From Neomelitea salexigens DSM 19753 (GTDB lineage: Bacteria; Pseudomonadota; Gammaproteobacteria; Pseudomonadales; Spongiibacteraceae): a stretch of 64,000 nucleotides of DNA. The stretch covers positions 434,001-498,000 of the forward strand of contig NZ_AULP01000002.1 of the NCBI RefSeq assembly GCF_000422345.1, read 5' to 3'. Both the position numbers and the translations under genes were made by a program. Below are positions 28,151 to 38,964 of this stretch, in pieces (positions within the stretch are counted from its first letter, which is position 1; each line of letters begins with the position of its first letter). Below the pieces are notes generated by a model. It saw only the letters and a list, made by a program, of their open reading frames with translations, was not told the DNA's origin and made no database searches.

Positions 28151-28465
28151 ATGAAAGTTTTCCCTCTCGTTGCTCTCTTTATCAGCCTAGCGACTTTTTC
28201 AGCGGGAAGCCAAGCGGCCTGCGCCTTGGCCGCGATAATGGGCGCGCCAGCGCTGCCCGCTAGCGATACCAACAATCTGGAGCGCTTGGCAGAATTGCGC
28301 GATAGCGTTGATACGTATTTGACCAGCGCCAGTACGCGTCTCGAGTCTTGCACAGGCTCCGACCCGTTTGTCTATAACTATGCCGTTGATCGCCTTGAGG
28401 ATTACGCCAGCGCCTTCAATGCACTAGCTCAACGCCACAACACCCAGATCATCGCAGCGAACTAA
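28151..28465 (+). CDS. Small secreted protein of unknown function
   Basis: A 104-residue product with a Sec signal peptide (MKVFPLVALFISLATFSAGSQA) cleaved before ACALAA. The mature part has two Cys about 45 residues apart, which could form one disulfide, and two predicted amphipathic helices (NLERLAELRDSVDTYL and YAVDRLEDYASAFNAL). It is preceded by a 156-bp AT-rich spacer with its own likely promoter. I recognise no family. Confidence 0.65.
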   Translation: MKVFPLVALFISLATFSAGSQAACALAAIMGAPALPASDTNNLERLAELRDSVDTYLTSASTRLESCTGSDPFVYNYAVDRLEDYASAFNALAQRHNTQIIAAN

Positions 28466-28472
28466 TTGCGCA

Positions 28473-29381
28473 TCAGCGTTGGCGATCGCAGGTCAAAGCG
28501 GCCGCGGTGTTTTTTATCAACGCCTCGGCCCGCCGCGCTGCGGGGCCTGCCAACTCCCGCTCTGGCAATACAATGAAGAGTTCGGCGAAGCGCTCGCGGC
28601 CCTCGTTTAGCGGCAGCGGCTTGAGTAATCCACTGTTGAGTGGTTCTTGAATCACAACTTCAGGCAGCCAAGCAAAGCCTACCCCCCGGCAAACGGCTTG
28701 CACTGAAAAATCGATTCGACTCACCGTCAAGCGCTGCGCAGCCTCGAGCCACCCGGAGTCCCTGCGGCGTCGCGCCCCGGAGTCGCGCACCACAATCTGG
28801 CGATGGGCACGCAGATCTTGGTAGCTCAGCGCCCGGTCAAGCTGGTGCAGGGCATGGTCGCGGTGAGCGACGGCAATGAACCGGACTCTCAACAGCGGGT
28901 CGCCCAAAAAGCCCGGCGGAACAATGCCCGTGATCGCCAGGTCACATCGCTGCTCGAGCAATGCTTCCTCGGCGCCACTGAGCACCGTTTCCACGCACTC
29001 CAGGCGCGTTTCCGGGCATTCGACAGCCAGCCGCTCAAGGCAATCCAACATGGCGGATTGCGGAAACAACGCGTCGCTGACAATCCGCAGCTGTGGCTCC
29101 CAACCCTGGGCGAGGGTTACTGCAGATGCCTCCACTCGCAATGCCTCATCGAGCAGGGCGCGGCCGCGGCGGTAAAAAAGCTGTCCGGCGTCGGTCAACT
29201 CGGCTTTACGACCCTTTATTTCAAACAGGGCGACCGCCAGTTGCTCTTCAAGCTTTTGAATCGCATACGTAACGGCCGACTGACTCTTGTGTAATTTTTC
29301 CGCCGCTTTGGAGTAGCTCCCTTCATCCACCACCGCCATAAAACAGTGCCATTGGTCGAGATTCGTCCGAGGTCCGCGCAT
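28473..29381 (-). CDS. LysR-family transcriptional regulator
   Basis: A 302-residue regulator. The N-terminal winged helix (about 6-65) reads LDQWHCFMAVVDEGSYSKAA and SQSAVTYAIQKLEEQL, followed by a periplasmic-binding-like effector domain. It converges with the small secreted protein. The true target is not visible, since no divergent partner gene remains upstream; the accessory island begins there instead. This leaves open whether island insertion separated the regulator from its partner. Confidence 0.9.
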   Translation of the reverse strand: MRGPRTNLDQWHCFMAVVDEGSYSKAAEKLHKSQSAVTYAIQKLEEQLAVALFEIKGRKAELTDAGQLFYRRGRALLDEALRVEASAVTLAQGWEPQLRIVSDALFPQSAMLDCLERLAVECPETRLECVETVLSGAEEALLEQRCDLAITGIVPPGFLGDPLLRVRFIAVAHRDHALHQLDRALSYQDLRAHRQIVVRDSGARRRRDSGWLEAAQRLTVSRIDFSVQAVCRGVGFAWLPEVVIQEPLNSGLLKPLPLNEGRERFAELFIVLPERELAGPAARRAEALIKNTAAALTCDRQR

Positions 29382-29528
29382 AACACATCAACTTATTCGA
29401 TTGTTTAGCCGCTAAAATTGCGCTTTTTAAACAATTAAATCAATAGTTAACTACTCCCATCGCAACTCACCACACTCAGCAACGGGAGGCACCTGTCGAA
29501 ACGCGTTGCTTTTGAGAATGGCGGATTT

Positions 29529-29544
29529 ATGCGCAGTTGCGCAT
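29529..29544. repeat. Palindrome ATGCGCA-GT-TGCGCAT at the island's left edge
   Basis: Perfect 7-bp arms around a 2-bp centre, 48 bp past the hsdR stop. There is no T-run, so it is not a typical terminator. It lies where base composition changes from core to island. Confidence 0.4.
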
Positions 29545-29591
29545 AGGAATAATTCTTATTAAGAGCGGCTCATAGCACAATGGAGAAAGCG

Positions 29592-32500
29592 TTAAACTTT
29601 TCCGCCGACCCCTTTAAACTTCTCTACAAATGCAGCGATCTTTTGGAAAACACCCTGCTTCCTCGCTAGGTACTGGGGGTTTAGCGGGCTCATTTTGGGC
29701 AAGATGGCATTTAGCTCTGTTCCAGCATCGCTGGCATACTCCCGCTTGAGGGATGTCGTGATGTAGCGCCGGGCTTCCTCCGCATTCAGGCTTTCTGCAT
29801 TGATCAGCTCTTCAACTTCGCGTTGCTGCTCCACTTGAGCGAAGGCGAAAAAGGCTTCAATAACGCTGGCTTTGTCACCTATCTGATCCAGATCGGTTTG
29901 GTTGATAAAATCCACCACCAGGCTTTCTTTGGCACGGTTGCCTATGCTAGCGCGAATGACTCGGCGCACTTCGTCCACCAGGTCGGCCTTACTCTTGTTC
30001 TTTTTATTGTGCTCGAAGATCAGCTCCAGAATGTAATCTAGGTTAATCTCCTGCGATTTGAGCAGATCCACCTCGAACACCACATCATCCCAGTCGATGC
30101 TGGATTTCTCTTTTTCGTCGGCTGACTTCTGGCGGCGCTGCCAGTCGCGAATGTCGTTGTAGGTCGAACGATAATCCTGAACCTTACGCTCGTCAGGTAA
30201 GCGGATGGTTTGCAGCTCAGCGAGCTTTTCATCATCCAGATAGTGCTCGGCTTTAAAGGCTTCAACGACTTCCGGGTCGTTCATATCCACGTTTTGTAGC
30301 GCCTTCAAACTGGCAAACTCGTCGTAGTTTTGCAGGATGTTTTCAACCCGCAGGTATTCGCCAAACAGCTTGGCGAATTCTTTCTTGTCGGATTCCTTTT
30401 CAATGGCGCTTGGGTCTGGAAATTTTTGCTCTAGTTCACTGACCACCTCCATAAACCCGCGTCGCGCCTGACCTGTGACGACATCGGTAAAGCCTTCCAT
30501 GTATTCTTTATAACTTTTTTCCAGCACCACGTTTTTGGTGTTTTTATCGCCAAACAAGGTAATGGCATCTACCGTGGCCATTTCCAAATCACGGAAGGTG
30601 ACGATGTTGCCAAAGGTTTTGGTGGCGTCATAAATACGATTGGTGCGCGAGTAGGCTTGCATTAAACCGTGGTAGCGCAGGTTTTTATCGACAAACAGGG
30701 TATTCAGTGTTGGCGCATCGAAGCCAGTAAGGAACATGCCCACCACAATCAGCAGGTCGATCTCTTTACTTTTAACCCGCTTGGCCAGGTCGCGGTAGTA
30801 ATTCTGGAAGCCGTTGCTGTCCACACTAAAATTGGTTTTAAAGAAAGCATTATAGTCACCAATGGCAGCGCTTAAAAACTCTTTGGCGCTACTGTTCATC
30901 GCCGACACTTCAAAACTCTCATCGGCAATATCCCCAATGGCGTCCTGCTCTTCATTGGCAGCAAAGGAGAAGATGGTGGCAATTTTCAGAGGTTTGTCGC
31001 TGCTCGCTTGCAACGTGTTGAGCGATTCGTAGTAAAGCTTGGCCGCATCCACGCTGCTGACCGCAAACATGGCGTTAAATCCCTTGGCGTTTGCCTGCAA
31101 GCGATGGGTCTTCTGACGAAAGTTATTCAGAATATATTGGGATATTTCCCGGATGCGGTCGGGGTGCTGTAGTGCCTCTTTGTTTTCCGCCGCGGTTAGT
31201 TTTTTCTCATCCTGTTCCGTTTCAATAGCCTTAAACTGCGGGCGAACGTCGTTGTAATCCACCTTAAATTTGAGCACCTTCTCATCACGGATGGCATCGG
31301 TAATCACATAGGAATGCAGCTCACGGCCAAACACGCTGGCGGTGGTTTCTGCACCCAAGGCGTTTTGCGGGAAGATAGGCGTGCCGGTAAAGCCAAACTG
31401 GTAGAAACGTTTGAACTTCTTATTCAGGTTCTTTTGCGCCTCACCAAACTGGCTGCGATGGCACTCATCAAAGATAAACACCACCTGCTTGTGGTATATA
31501 GCCAGATCACCTTCGCTCTTCATCAGGTTGTTGAGCTTTTGAATGGTGGTGACGATAATCTTGTTGTCGTCTTTTTCGATATTACGCTTGAGGCCAGCGG
31601 TGCTATCTGAACCATTCACGCTGTCGGGTGAGAAGCGCTGGTATTCCTTCATGGTCTGGTAGTCGAGGTCTTTACGGTCGACCACAAAAAACACCTTATC
31701 GACAAACTCCAGCTCGGTGGCCAGGCGAGCTGCTTTAAAGCTGGTCAGAGTTTTACCGCTGCCTGTGGTATGCCAGATAAAGCCGCCGCTTTCGGGGTTG
31801 CTCCAGTTCTTCGCCTCAAACGAGCTTTTTATCTTCCACAAAATGCGTTCGGTGGCCGCTATCTGATAGGGGCGCATCACGAGCAGCGTATCGCTCACAT
31901 CAAATACCGAGTAATGCAGCAGCACATTCAGCAAGGTGTTCTTCTGGAAGAAGGTGGCGGTAAAGTCTTTCAGGTCTTTAATCAGGCTGTTATCGGCCTT
32001 CGCCCAGTTCATGGTGAAGTCGAAGCTGTTTTTGTTGCGCTGGGTGGTGTTGGCGAAGTAGCGGCTATCGGTTCCGTTAGAGATCACAAACAACTGCAAG
32101 TACTTATACAGTGAATGTTCACTGTTAAAGCTCTCTTTGCTGTATCGGTGTACTTGGTTAAAGGCTTCACGAATGGCCACACCGCGCTTCTTCAGCTCGA
32201 TTTGTACCAACGGCAAACCATTCACCAGAATGGTGACATCGTAGCGATTGGCATGGCTGCCGGCTTGCTCAAACTGCTTGATCACCTGCACCTTGTTGCG
32301 GGCGATGTTCTTTTTATCCACCAGATAAATGTTTTTGATGCGACCATCGTCAAACACAAAGTCGTGGATATAGTCATCGTGAATCTTTCGAGTTTTATCG
32401 ATAATGGTATCGCTGGGCTTATCCAGATAAGTTTCGACAAAGCGCTTCCACTCACCCTCTAAAAATTCAACGCCGTTAAGGGATTGCAGTTGCACCCGCA

Positions 32501-32693
32501 CATTGGCCAGCATGGCTTCCGGATTATTCAGCGCAGGCAAGTATTCATATCCTTGATTGACCAAATCCTGAATTAGCTCGCGCTCCAGGTCACCTTCGCT
32601 CTGGTAGCTTTCGGCCACCTTCCATTCCTGAGTGTATTTATCGAGTACGATGAAACGGTTCGACTCGGCGATGGGCTTGGTGTAATCAACCAT
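29592..32693 (-). CDS. hsdR: Type I restriction enzyme HsdR (type IC-like)
   Basis: The 1033-residue motor and nuclease subunit. The N-terminal PD-(D/E)XK nuclease has Asp152, Glu166 and Lys168 (VQIELKKRG), within one residue of the spacing known in EcoR124I. The helicase part shows Walker A TTGSGKT, DEAD-type box [18 protein letters not shown], and later [19 protein letters not shown] and QAYSRTNRI. It starts 8 bp inside the end of prrC. Intact motifs and length indicate an active enzyme. Confidence 0.94.
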   Translation of the reverse strand: MVDYTKPIAESNRFIVLDKYTQEWKVAESYQSEGDLERELIQDLVNQGYEYLPALNNPEAMLANVRVQLQSLNGVEFLEGEWKRFVETYLDKPSDTIIDKTRKIHDDYIHDFVFDDGRIKNIYLVDKKNIARNKVQVIKQFEQAGSHANRYDVTILVNGLPLVQIELKKRGVAIREAFNQVHRYSKESFNSEHSLYKYLQLFVISNGTDSRYFANTTQRNKNSFDFTMNWAKADNSLIKDLKDFTATFFQKNTLLNVLLHYSVFDVSDTLLVMRPYQIAATERILWKIKSSFEAKNWSNPESGGFIWHTTGSGKTLTSFKAARLATELEFVDKVFFVVDRKDLDYQTMKEYQRFSPDSVNGSDSTAGLKRNIEKDDNKIIVTTIQKLNNLMKSEGDLAIYHKQVVFIFDECHRSQFGEAQKNLNKKFKRFYQFGFTGTPIFPQNALGAETTASVFGRELHSYVITDAIRDEKVLKFKVDYNDVRPQFKAIETEQDEKKLTAAENKEALQHPDRIREISQYILNNFRQKTHRLQANAKGFNAMFAVSSVDAAKLYYESLNTLQASSDKPLKIATIFSFAANEEQDAIGDIADESFEVSAMNSSAKEFLSAAIGDYNAFFKTNFSVDSNGFQNYYRDLAKRVKSKEIDLLIVVGMFLTGFDAPTLNTLFVDKNLRYHGLMQAYSRTNRIYDATKTFGNIVTFRDLEMATVDAITLFGDKNTKNVVLEKSYKEYMEGFTDVVTGQARRGFMEVVSELEQKFPDPSAIEKESDKKEFAKLFGEYLRVENILQNYDEFASLKALQNVDMNDPEVVEAFKAEHYLDDEKLAELQTIRLPDERKVQDYRSTYNDIRDWQRRQKSADEKEKSSIDWDDVVFEVDLLKSQEINLDYILELIFEHNKKNKSKADLVDEVRRVIRASIGNRAKESLVVDFINQTDLDQIGDKASVIEAFFAFAQVEQQREVEELINAESLNAEEARRYITTSLKREYASDAGTELNAILPKMSPLNPQYLARKQGVFQKIAAFVEKFKGVGGKV

Positions 32694-33861
32694 TTTGTTC
32701 TTCCTGCTGCCAAAAGCCGTAATTTCTGACCAAGTGGTTCAGTAGCAAGCCTACTGTGTTCTTTTCAGGCCCACTGGGTTCGGCGACGACTTCATTCGAC
32801 AATGTTGAATGACTGGTAAATTGAATAATGCGGTTTAAATACGCCTGCTTGTCATCGGGCAAGAGTTCTGACCATTTTGGATAGCCCAGAAAGCTCGCTG
32901 TCTTTTCATACAGGTTCCGCAACAGCGTGAAATGGTACTTTTGCACCGTGTTGTCGGCGATGGCTTTTTCCAGTGTCTGCTTCAAATACAGATGATAAGA
33001 GAAGCTCTTATTGGAATCGCCGTGTTTATCCAGCAGTGCAAAGGAGCCATCTTCAAACCGTTCTAATAAATAACACGCTTTGCTGTTTAGCTCGTTGTAG
33101 AGCACGTTATAAAAGAGCGGGCTGTGGGTAGTGATAATGAACTTCAAATTAGACTTGCTGGACTTAATGAGCCCAGCCAAGTTGACGGCCAGTTCGATCA
33201 GGTGATTTTCATCCAATGAGCTCACTGGGTCATCAATGAATACATAGTCCAGCTGATCAAACTGGTTTGTTTCACGGTTCTCTGGCTCCGCCACATTAAG
33301 GACTGTGATCACTTGATCCAGTAACGTGTAGAAAACACTCCAGATAAAGTTACTTTCTTCGCCTTTGGATATTTTCAGAGGCTCGGTGCCTTTGTCATCA
33401 CCTCGCTCCAGCGTAAAGGTGACCTCGGCATAGTCTTCACTGAAATGGGGGGTTAACTTGTCATTGGCGAAGTGTTGGAAGTACTTAACAATATTCGCAT
33501 CTTGTCCCAAGTCTTTCAGCAGCGTTAGCAACCAGTCGGTATAGGTATTCGGCTGAATTTTCAGCTTAGGGGCCGCATCGGATTCTAAATCGTTATCCCA
33601 ATAAAAGAGATCTTCGGTGAAGGCGTTGTAGTAGAGGATTTTCTCCCGTGGCGAAATGGCTTCGTCATCCTCGCCATTATCTTTGGGTGCAATCAGCTGC
33701 TTGAACTCACGAGAAAGACGGGTTTTTCCCGTTCCGTTGAAAGCATAAATCAGCTGTACTTTAGGAACTTGCGTGACCATTTCGACTTCAGCGCTCTTCT
33801 TTTTCCTCACCGTTCTTGGCACATTTAACTGCTCCGCAATCTCCGTCAGCGTCTTGCTCAT
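32686..33861 (-). CDS. prrC: PrrC-type anticodon nuclease embedded in the hsd operon
   Basis: A 391-residue protein that follows E. coli PrrC along its length. The N-terminal ABC-type NTPase has Walker A FNGTGKTR (41-48), signature-like SKGEES (165-170), Walker [14 protein letters not shown] (206-218) and ITTHSP. The C-terminal nuclease retains the catalytic triad as Arg315, Glu319 and His351, with exactly the spacing of Arg320, Glu324 and His356 in PrrC. The known PrrC is held silent by the type Ic restriction enzyme and, when a phage peptide disables it, cleaves the tRNA-Lys anticodon loop. The ATG directly after the hsdS stop matches the family start. Gene order hsdM-hsdS-prrC-hsdR equals the E. 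coli prr locus. Confidence 0.93.
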   Translation of the reverse strand: MSKTLTEIAEQLNVPRTVRKKKSAEVEMVTQVPKVQLIYAFNGTGKTRLSREFKQLIAPKDNGEDDEAISPREKILYYNAFTEDLFYWDNDLESDAAPKLKIQPNTYTDWLLTLLKDLGQDANIVKYFQHFANDKLTPHFSEDYAEVTFTLERGDDKGTEPLKISKGEESNFIWSVFYTLLDQVITVLNVAEPENRETNQFDQLDYVFIDDPVSSLDENHLIELAVNLAGLIKSSKSNLKFIITTHSPLFYNVLYNELNSKACYLLERFEDGSFALLDKHGDSNKSFSYHLYLKQTLEKAIADNTVQKYHFTLLRNLYEKTASFLGYPKWSELLPDDKQAYLNRIIQFTSHSTLSNEVVAEPSGPEKNTVGLLLNHLVRNYGFWQQEEQNG

Positions 33862-33862
33862 A

Positions 33863-35086
33863 TTAGGCTGCCACCTCGGCATCAGGCTTTGGGAAACTCA
33901 ACAGTAAATCGCGGTAATACTCATATTGCTGTTGGCGCAGCTCGATTTCGCGGGGCAAACCTTCTGTAATGGAACTGGTTAGCGCATCGAATTTGTCGAG
34001 GATTGAAACGATTCGATCTTTTTCTGTTGGCGAAGGGTTTGGTATACGGATGCTTTCCAAGTTTTTCTTGTTCAGCTTCGGTTGCGCAGCACCAGAAATA
34101 TAAGGCGTCAAATCAATACTATTCAGGTAATACTCAACGTATCTTCTCTCTGCATAGGTCTCGAATTTAAGCACATGGGCATGATTGTTAACCCAGGTTT
34201 TGCCGCTGATACTAAATGCTATTGGTGTATTTCGCGCCAATAGGTTTGCACCATCTTCAGAAACGAGCAAAAAATCGCCATCGAAGATATAGTCTTTAAC
34301 GTAATCGACAATGCCAGACGCACCGTAATACGGAATACTTCCTGCTTCCCTCAAGCCGCTCGTGATTGGCTTTCTTTTTGAATCGAGGTTCTCGGCCAGC
34401 TCCCCCAACGTCTTCCACTCCACTTCCCCTTCTTCAAAACTCAACAACTGGTCGCGGTAGTGGTTGTATTGTTTTTTGCGCAGGTTAAGCTCGGCGGTCA
34501 GCTCGGCGGTCATGGCGGTAAATGCGTCCAGAATACGGACGATTTCGGCCTGGATTTCCAGCGATTTTTTGGGGTTATCTGGGCAGGGTATGGGGATTTG
34601 GAAATCATTCATTACCGATGAGCTTAAATTATTTATGGTCGAGCTATTAAGCATTTCATCGAGGTATTTTTGGAAAATTCCGCTTGTGAGCACATGGAAC
34701 AAAAATCGCGGGCTGATACCAGGAAGGCACCTAACAACCCCCATGAATCCGCCAAAATAGAAGTCGATGTCTGAATTGATAAAGGCGACTTTTCCGACAT
34801 GCTCTCGACTGCCGCTTGCGGCACTTATCAAAATATCGTTCTTATACAGTTTTTGAGAAGCCTTTACTTTGGTTTCATGCGTCACAATTTTTACATCATC
34901 GAAATTAATGGTGCTGCCGGAAAGCGTAATGTTATTTGCTCTCAGAACCTTGTAGCCTGATCCATCGCTACTCTCATTGGCTTTACTATAAGTCAGACCT
35001 CGGACATATTCGGCCACATCGGAAAGTGGTCTCCACTCCGCCTCGACCCCATCTAGCAGTTTTTCCAAATAATTTAAATCGCTCAT
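33863..35086 (-). CDS. hsdS: Type I restriction specificity subunit HsdS
   Basis: A 407-residue DNA-recognition subunit with two target recognition domains, each followed by a long helix of the spacer type: [30 protein letters not shown] and [34 protein letters not shown]. The two halves recognise the two parts of a bipartite site, which cannot be read from sequence. It overlaps hsdM by ATGA and abuts prrC. Confidence 0.93.
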   Translation of the reverse strand: MSDLNYLEKLLDGVEAEWRPLSDVAEYVRGLTYSKANESSDGSGYKVLRANNITLSGSTINFDDVKIVTHETKVKASQKLYKNDILISAASGSREHVGKVAFINSDIDFYFGGFMGVVRCLPGISPRFLFHVLTSGIFQKYLDEMLNSSTINNLSSSVMNDFQIPIPCPDNPKKSLEIQAEIVRILDAFTAMTAELTAELNLRKKQYNHYRDQLLSFEEGEVEWKTLGELAENLDSKRKPITSGLREAGSIPYYGASGIVDYVKDYIFDGDFLLVSEDGANLLARNTPIAFSISGKTWVNNHAHVLKFETYAERRYVEYYLNSIDLTPYISGAAQPKLNKKNLESIRIPNPSPTEKDRIVSILDKFDALTSSITEGLPREIELRQQQYEYYRDLLLSFPKPDAEVAA

Positions 35087-36654
35087 GCGCCCTGCTCCTC
35101 GCGTTCAATCTCCGCCACAATCGCATCAATGTCTTGGCGCAGCTGGGTGATTTTGGCGACAGTGGTTTTCAGGTCGGCATTCAGCTTGGTGATGTCCACC
35201 ACTTCGCGGGTGTCTTCAGCTTCGACATAACTGCTCACCGACAGGTTGTAATCGTTGCCAGCAACCTCATCAAAGGGAACTGATCTGGCGAGATGATCGA
35301 CATTCTCCTTGCTATCAAACACCTCCATGATCTGCTGGATATGGGCATCGGTGAGGATGTTGTTATTGGTTTCTTTTTTAAACAGGCCACTGGCATCAAT
35401 AAACTGTGTATCGGTGCTGGTTTTGTTTTTCGCCAACACCAAAATGTTGACCGCGATGGTGGTGCCAAAGAACAGGTTGGGCGCCAGTGAGATCACCGTT
35501 TCGACGTAGTTGTTATCCACCAGATACTTTCTGATTTTCTGCTCGGCACCACCGCGATAAAAGATACCGGGGAAGCAAACAATCGCCGCACGGCCTTTGC
35601 TGGACAGATAACTGAGCGCATGCAGTACAAAGGCAAAGTCGGCTTTGGATTTGGGCGCCAATACACCGGCTGGAGCAAAGCGCTCGTCGTTGATCAACGT
35701 TGGGTCGTCGCTGCCGATCCATTTCACCGAATAGGGCGGATTGGAAACAATCGCGTCAAATGGTTTCTGGTCGCCAAATTGTGGGTCGATCAGTGTATTG
35801 CCCAGCTTAATATCGAACTTATCGTAGTTGATATTGTGCAAAAACATGTTCATGCGCGCCAGGTTGTAGGTGGTGTGGTTGATTTCCTGGCCGAAATAAC
35901 CTTCTTCAATGCGGTGGATGTCGATGTGTTTTCTGGCCTGCATCAACAGTGAGCCTGAGCCGCATGCCGGGTCGTATAGCTTGTTAATGCTGGCCTGGCC
36001 ATGAATCGCCAGCAACGCAATTAGCTTTGAGACGTGCTGCGGGGTAAAGAACTCACCGCCGGATTTTCCCGCGTTGGCAGCGTAGTTGGATATCAGGAAT
36101 TCGTAGGCATCACCAAATAGGTCAATCTGGTTACTCTCAAAGGCGCCATCGTGGCTGTCGCCAAAATTAAGCTCGGCTACACCTTTAAGCACTGCTGCCA
36201 AGCGCTCGTTCTTGGCCTTCACGGTATTGCCCAAGCGGTTACTCGTTGTGTCGAAATCGGCAAACAGACCTTTGATATCGCCCTCAGAGGGGTAACCATT
36301 GGCCGAAGCCTCAATAGCAGAAAAGATCGAGGCCAGGTCGGTATTCAGGCTTTCATTGCTGTGCGCGTTTTTCGCAACATTAGTAAACAACTGGCTAGGC
36401 GCAATGAAATAGCCTTTGGTTTTGATAGCGTCGTCTTTGATCTCTGGAGTAATCACACTGTCGGGTAATTCAGCATAATTTACGCTGTCATCGCCCCCTT
36501 CAATGTAGGCACAGAAATTTTCACTAATAAAACGGTAGAAGAGGGTGCCGAGTACGTACTGTTTGAAATCCCAGCCGTCGACCGCGCCGCGTACATCGTT
36601 GGCAATGGCCCAGATCTGGCGTTGCAGGGCAGCACGTTGTTGGTTACTTGTCAT
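35083..36654 (-). CDS. hsdM: Type I DNA methyltransferase subunit HsdM
   Basis: A 523-residue N6-adenine methyltransferase. It has the HsdM N-terminal helical domain ([22 protein letters not shown]), the SAM-binding motif [12 protein letters not shown], and the catalytic motif [28 protein letters not shown] is typical of the family. It is the first gene of the hsdM-hsdS-prrC-hsdR operon and modifies the host's sites for self-protection. Confidence 0.94.
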   Translation of the reverse strand: MTSNQQRAALQRQIWAIANDVRGAVDGWDFKQYVLGTLFYRFISENFCAYIEGGDDSVNYAELPDSVITPEIKDDAIKTKGYFIAPSQLFTNVAKNAHSNESLNTDLASIFSAIEASANGYPSEGDIKGLFADFDTTSNRLGNTVKAKNERLAAVLKGVAELNFGDSHDGAFESNQIDLFGDAYEFLISNYAANAGKSGGEFFTPQHVSKLIALLAIHGQASINKLYDPACGSGSLLMQARKHIDIHRIEEGYFGQEINHTTYNLARMNMFLHNINYDKFDIKLGNTLIDPQFGDQKPFDAIVSNPPYSVKWIGSDDPTLINDERFAPAGVLAPKSKADFAFVLHALSYLSSKGRAAIVCFPGIFYRGGAEQKIRKYLVDNNYVETVISLAPNLFFGTTIAVNILVLAKNKTSTDTQFIDASGLFKKETNNNILTDAHIQQIMEVFDSKENVDHLARSVPFDEVAGNDYNLSVSSYVEAEDTREVVDITKLNADLKTTVAKITQLRQDIDAIVAEIEREEQGA

Positions 36655-36745
36655 TCGAATATTCCTATCACTTCTTAGCTAGTATTTGTATACGGAATGC
36701 ACCCGCGCGGCTCGCGATTTCCGGGTAACCCAGGGGCTCTAAAAA

Positions 36746-36765
36746 TTTCACAAAGCATCGTGAAA
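36746..36765. promoter_or_regulatory. Inverted repeat TTTCAC-N8-GTGAAA upstream of hsdM
   Basis: Perfect 6-bp arms about 92 bp before the hsdM start, in the AT-rich gap after the WYL gene. It is a candidate operator for the restriction operon; no regulator is proven. Confidence 0.35.
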
Positions 36766-36840
36766 ATAGGTATAAATAGATCATTTCATGCAATTCCATT
36801 GCTAAGTTGAGCGATTAGAGTACTTAAGAAGCTCGGATTG

Positions 36841-37716
36841 CTATAGGGGGTCAGCTTCAAATCCCGGAGCAAGCATCAGATTATCGACGCCATACAGCGC
36901 TTGGCGATTTCTCAGCCAAAGATGGTATTCGGCGCCATCTAGAATACCTTTGGCAGAACAATCCACATTCCATCGCCGAAGCAGGTAGCCCGCCACTGCT
37001 GCCCGAAGTTTTAGGGGCAGAACACCATCAATCATGCCGTAATCAGCCTCAATAGTTTCCTTATGGTCTAGCCGAGGATGCGCGACGAGCTCCAGCTCCA
37101 CAATACGGTTCCACTGGATATCTTCCTTGGACTCCTCGTGTTCTTCAATTCGACTGTCTGCAAGCAGTTTGGGCTGAGTTATCCGGGTTATGACAAAGTC
37201 AGTGAAGCGATTTCGCCGGCGGTCATAGGCGCGAATATGCCAGCGGAGGCCATTATCCACCAGATAAAATGGGACGACCTCACGCTTAGAAAAGCCACTG
37301 GACAGCGACCGATACTCAATTTCAACAGGCAATCGGTTATATATCGCCCGGGTCAGCACAGAAAGCACGTCGAGGTCAGGGTTACTGAGCTGGGATGGCG
37401 TTTCGCAGGGAATCAAACCCTTCTGATCCAGTACTGAGTCGTCACCAATCCCTTTTGACAGCGCTGACAGTACCCGCTCTTGCTTATATCGGAACAACGG
37501 GCAGAACTCGTCCGATACTTTGTATAGCTTCGCCTTTGTGTCGTATTCGATATTTTGCGGCGCCAGGTCGCGATACTGCGCCAGATCACGGGTTGCAGCC
37601 GCTTCCTTGATGCCAAATCGTTTTACCAGGTCGTTGCGCCCCACCGATCCCAAAAAATACAACCTGAAGTCGATGTAGGCTAAGCGCTCTCGCTGTATTT
37701 GGGCTATGTCATCCAC
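36841..37716 (-). CDS. WYL-domain transcriptional regulator (CapW/BrxR-like)
   Basis: A 291-residue protein with an N-terminal winged helix (about 8-65, VGRNDLVKRFGIKEAAATRDL), a WYL domain (about 120-200, with VEIEYRSLSSGF and GLRWHIRAYDRRRNRFTDF) and a C-terminal WCX-like extension. This layout is that of CapW and BrxR, which repress CBASS and BREX operons until infection. It lies divergently from the CBASS-type genes and upstream, on the same strand, of the restriction operon, so it may govern both. The ligand and operator are unknown. Confidence 0.88.
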   Translation of the reverse strand: MDDIAQIQRERLAYIDFRLYFLGSVGRNDLVKRFGIKEAAATRDLAQYRDLAPQNIEYDTKAKLYKVSDEFCPLFRYKQERVLSALSKGIGDDSVLDQKGLIPCETPSQLSNPDLDVLSVLTRAIYNRLPVEIEYRSLSSGFSKREVVPFYLVDNGLRWHIRAYDRRRNRFTDFVITRITQPKLLADSRIEEHEESKEDIQWNRIVELELVAHPRLDHKETIEADYGMIDGVLPLKLRAAVAGYLLRRWNVDCSAKGILDGAEYHLWLRNRQALYGVDNLMLAPGFEADPL

Positions 37717-37749
37717 GGCAGTTTCTACTTATGACCACAATGGAGACCG

Positions 37750-37815
37750 ATCGTAGACAACACCACCTTCGGCGTCAATTTAATTTGTTGACATCATCAT
37801 TTTGATTAGTATAGT
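37750..37815. promoter_or_regulatory. Face-to-face divergent promoters for the WYL gene and the CBASS-type operon
   Basis: Plus strand: TTGACA (37788-37793), 16-bp spacer, TATAGT (37810-37815), 24 bp before the effector's ATG. Minus strand: TTGACG (plus 37773-37778), 17-bp spacer, TACGAT (plus 37750-37755), before the WYL gene. The two -35 boxes form the inverted repeat GTCAA-N9-TTGAC, so a protein bound there would control both directions. Confidence 0.65.
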
Positions 37816-37839
37816 GGATCTTAAGTATCTTTGTTTGAG

Positions 37840-38964
37840 ATGGCGTCCTTGAAAAGTGTTGATGATTATATCGAGATAGCTCTACGGCTTACCTTTCGGT
37901 CAATAACCGGGAAGGTTGGTTACTGCCTAGCCATTGCTGGGCTTTATCTAATTTCCCCACCCATCGTCATCGACCTCATTAACCTGTTCTTGGCCAAAAC
38001 TTCATTTGGCCAACTCTCCGCTTCAGAACCAATGCCCGTCACAGGCACTTCTATTGTTTCGTTTGGCACCCTGCTGATACTCGTCAACCATTTTTGGGCC
38101 CCGCGCCAACAGAATCGCGAAGTGATTGGGATCAGGCATAATTCGCTGGGGTCATTCCCGCAGGAGGCCGTTCAAAAAGACCTCCCAGTTCTACAACGCC
38201 TCGCGGCCTACCGGGAAATCGATGTAGACCACAGTGACTCTTATACCAAGGGAGTGCTCGACGACCACGAGACGGCTATACGTCGACTAGATCGCGTCCC
38301 CCATCAACTCAGTGGCTTTCTGAGTTCCGGGGCAGACTCGCCCATCGCCTATTATGGTTTACCCCATGTACCGCTCGCTTTTTACCTTGGTTACCTTCTA
38401 TCAGATAGCAAATATCGAGTAGATCTGTACGATCTCAATAATGACTCCGGCCGCTGGGATCAGCTATCAGGCATCACTCGCGCGATTGACCTCTTCACAA
38501 AGATTGATTGCGTGGAGTCCTCCGACGCCTCGGGCGACGTCGTCGTCGCCATCGGTATCAGCTACCCCATTCACCCAACAGAAATCGCCGAGCTTGGTTT
38601 ATCCAGTATTCTGGCAACTGCGGAAATTAACGCACGCCAACCAACGCGCCAATTGATCACAAGTCATGATCAAATTGCCCAAGTCTGCACTGAATTCCGT
38701 AAAACCCTGGAAGTTATAAAGAACAAATTCCCCAACCGCCGGCGAATCCACGTCTTCTATGCTGGGCCCGTGTCACTTAGCTTTGCTCTAGGTCGTTGCA
38801 TCAGCGAACGAATTGACCCGGAAATCATCGTTTACAACTACTCCTCGCAAAGCATTCCCAAATACGCCTGGTCACTGTCATTTAACAACCCAGATCATCC
38901 GTCCGCCCGGTTCAATGCCCATCACGCTGCAGGAGGCTCTCATGCCCCAGTACAACATGCATAA
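37840..38964 (+). CDS. Two-TM SAVED-domain effector of a CBASS-type system (Cap14-like)
   Basis: A 374-residue protein. Two hydrophobic helices (about 25-48 and 70-88) are followed by a cytoplasmic SAVED domain (about 130-360) with YGLPHVPLAFYLGYLL, the RRIHVFYAGPVSLSFALGR segment and the closing IDPEIIVYNYSSQSIPKY, as in SAVED families that bind cyclic oligonucleotides. TM-SAVED effectors (Cap14) are thought to disrupt the membrane on binding the phage-induced signal. The ATG at 37840 is preferred to the TTG at 37831. Its end overlaps the nucleotidyltransferase gene by 23 bp. Confidence 0.82.
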   Translation: MASLKSVDDYIEIALRLTFRSITGKVGYCLAIAGLYLISPPIVIDLINLFLAKTSFGQLSASEPMPVTGTSIVSFGTLLILVNHFWAPRQQNREVIGIRHNSLGSFPQEAVQKDLPVLQRLAAYREIDVDHSDSYTKGVLDDHETAIRRLDRVPHQLSGFLSSGADSPIAYYGLPHVPLAFYLGYLLSDSKYRVDLYDLNNDSGRWDQLSGITRAIDLFTKIDCVESSDASGDVVVAIGISYPIHPTEIAELGLSSILATAEINARQPTRQLITSHDQIAQVCTEFRKTLEVIKNKFPNRRRIHVFYAGPVSLSFALGRCISERIDPEIIVYNYSSQSIPKYAWSLSFNNPDHPSARFNAHHAAGGSHAPVQHA

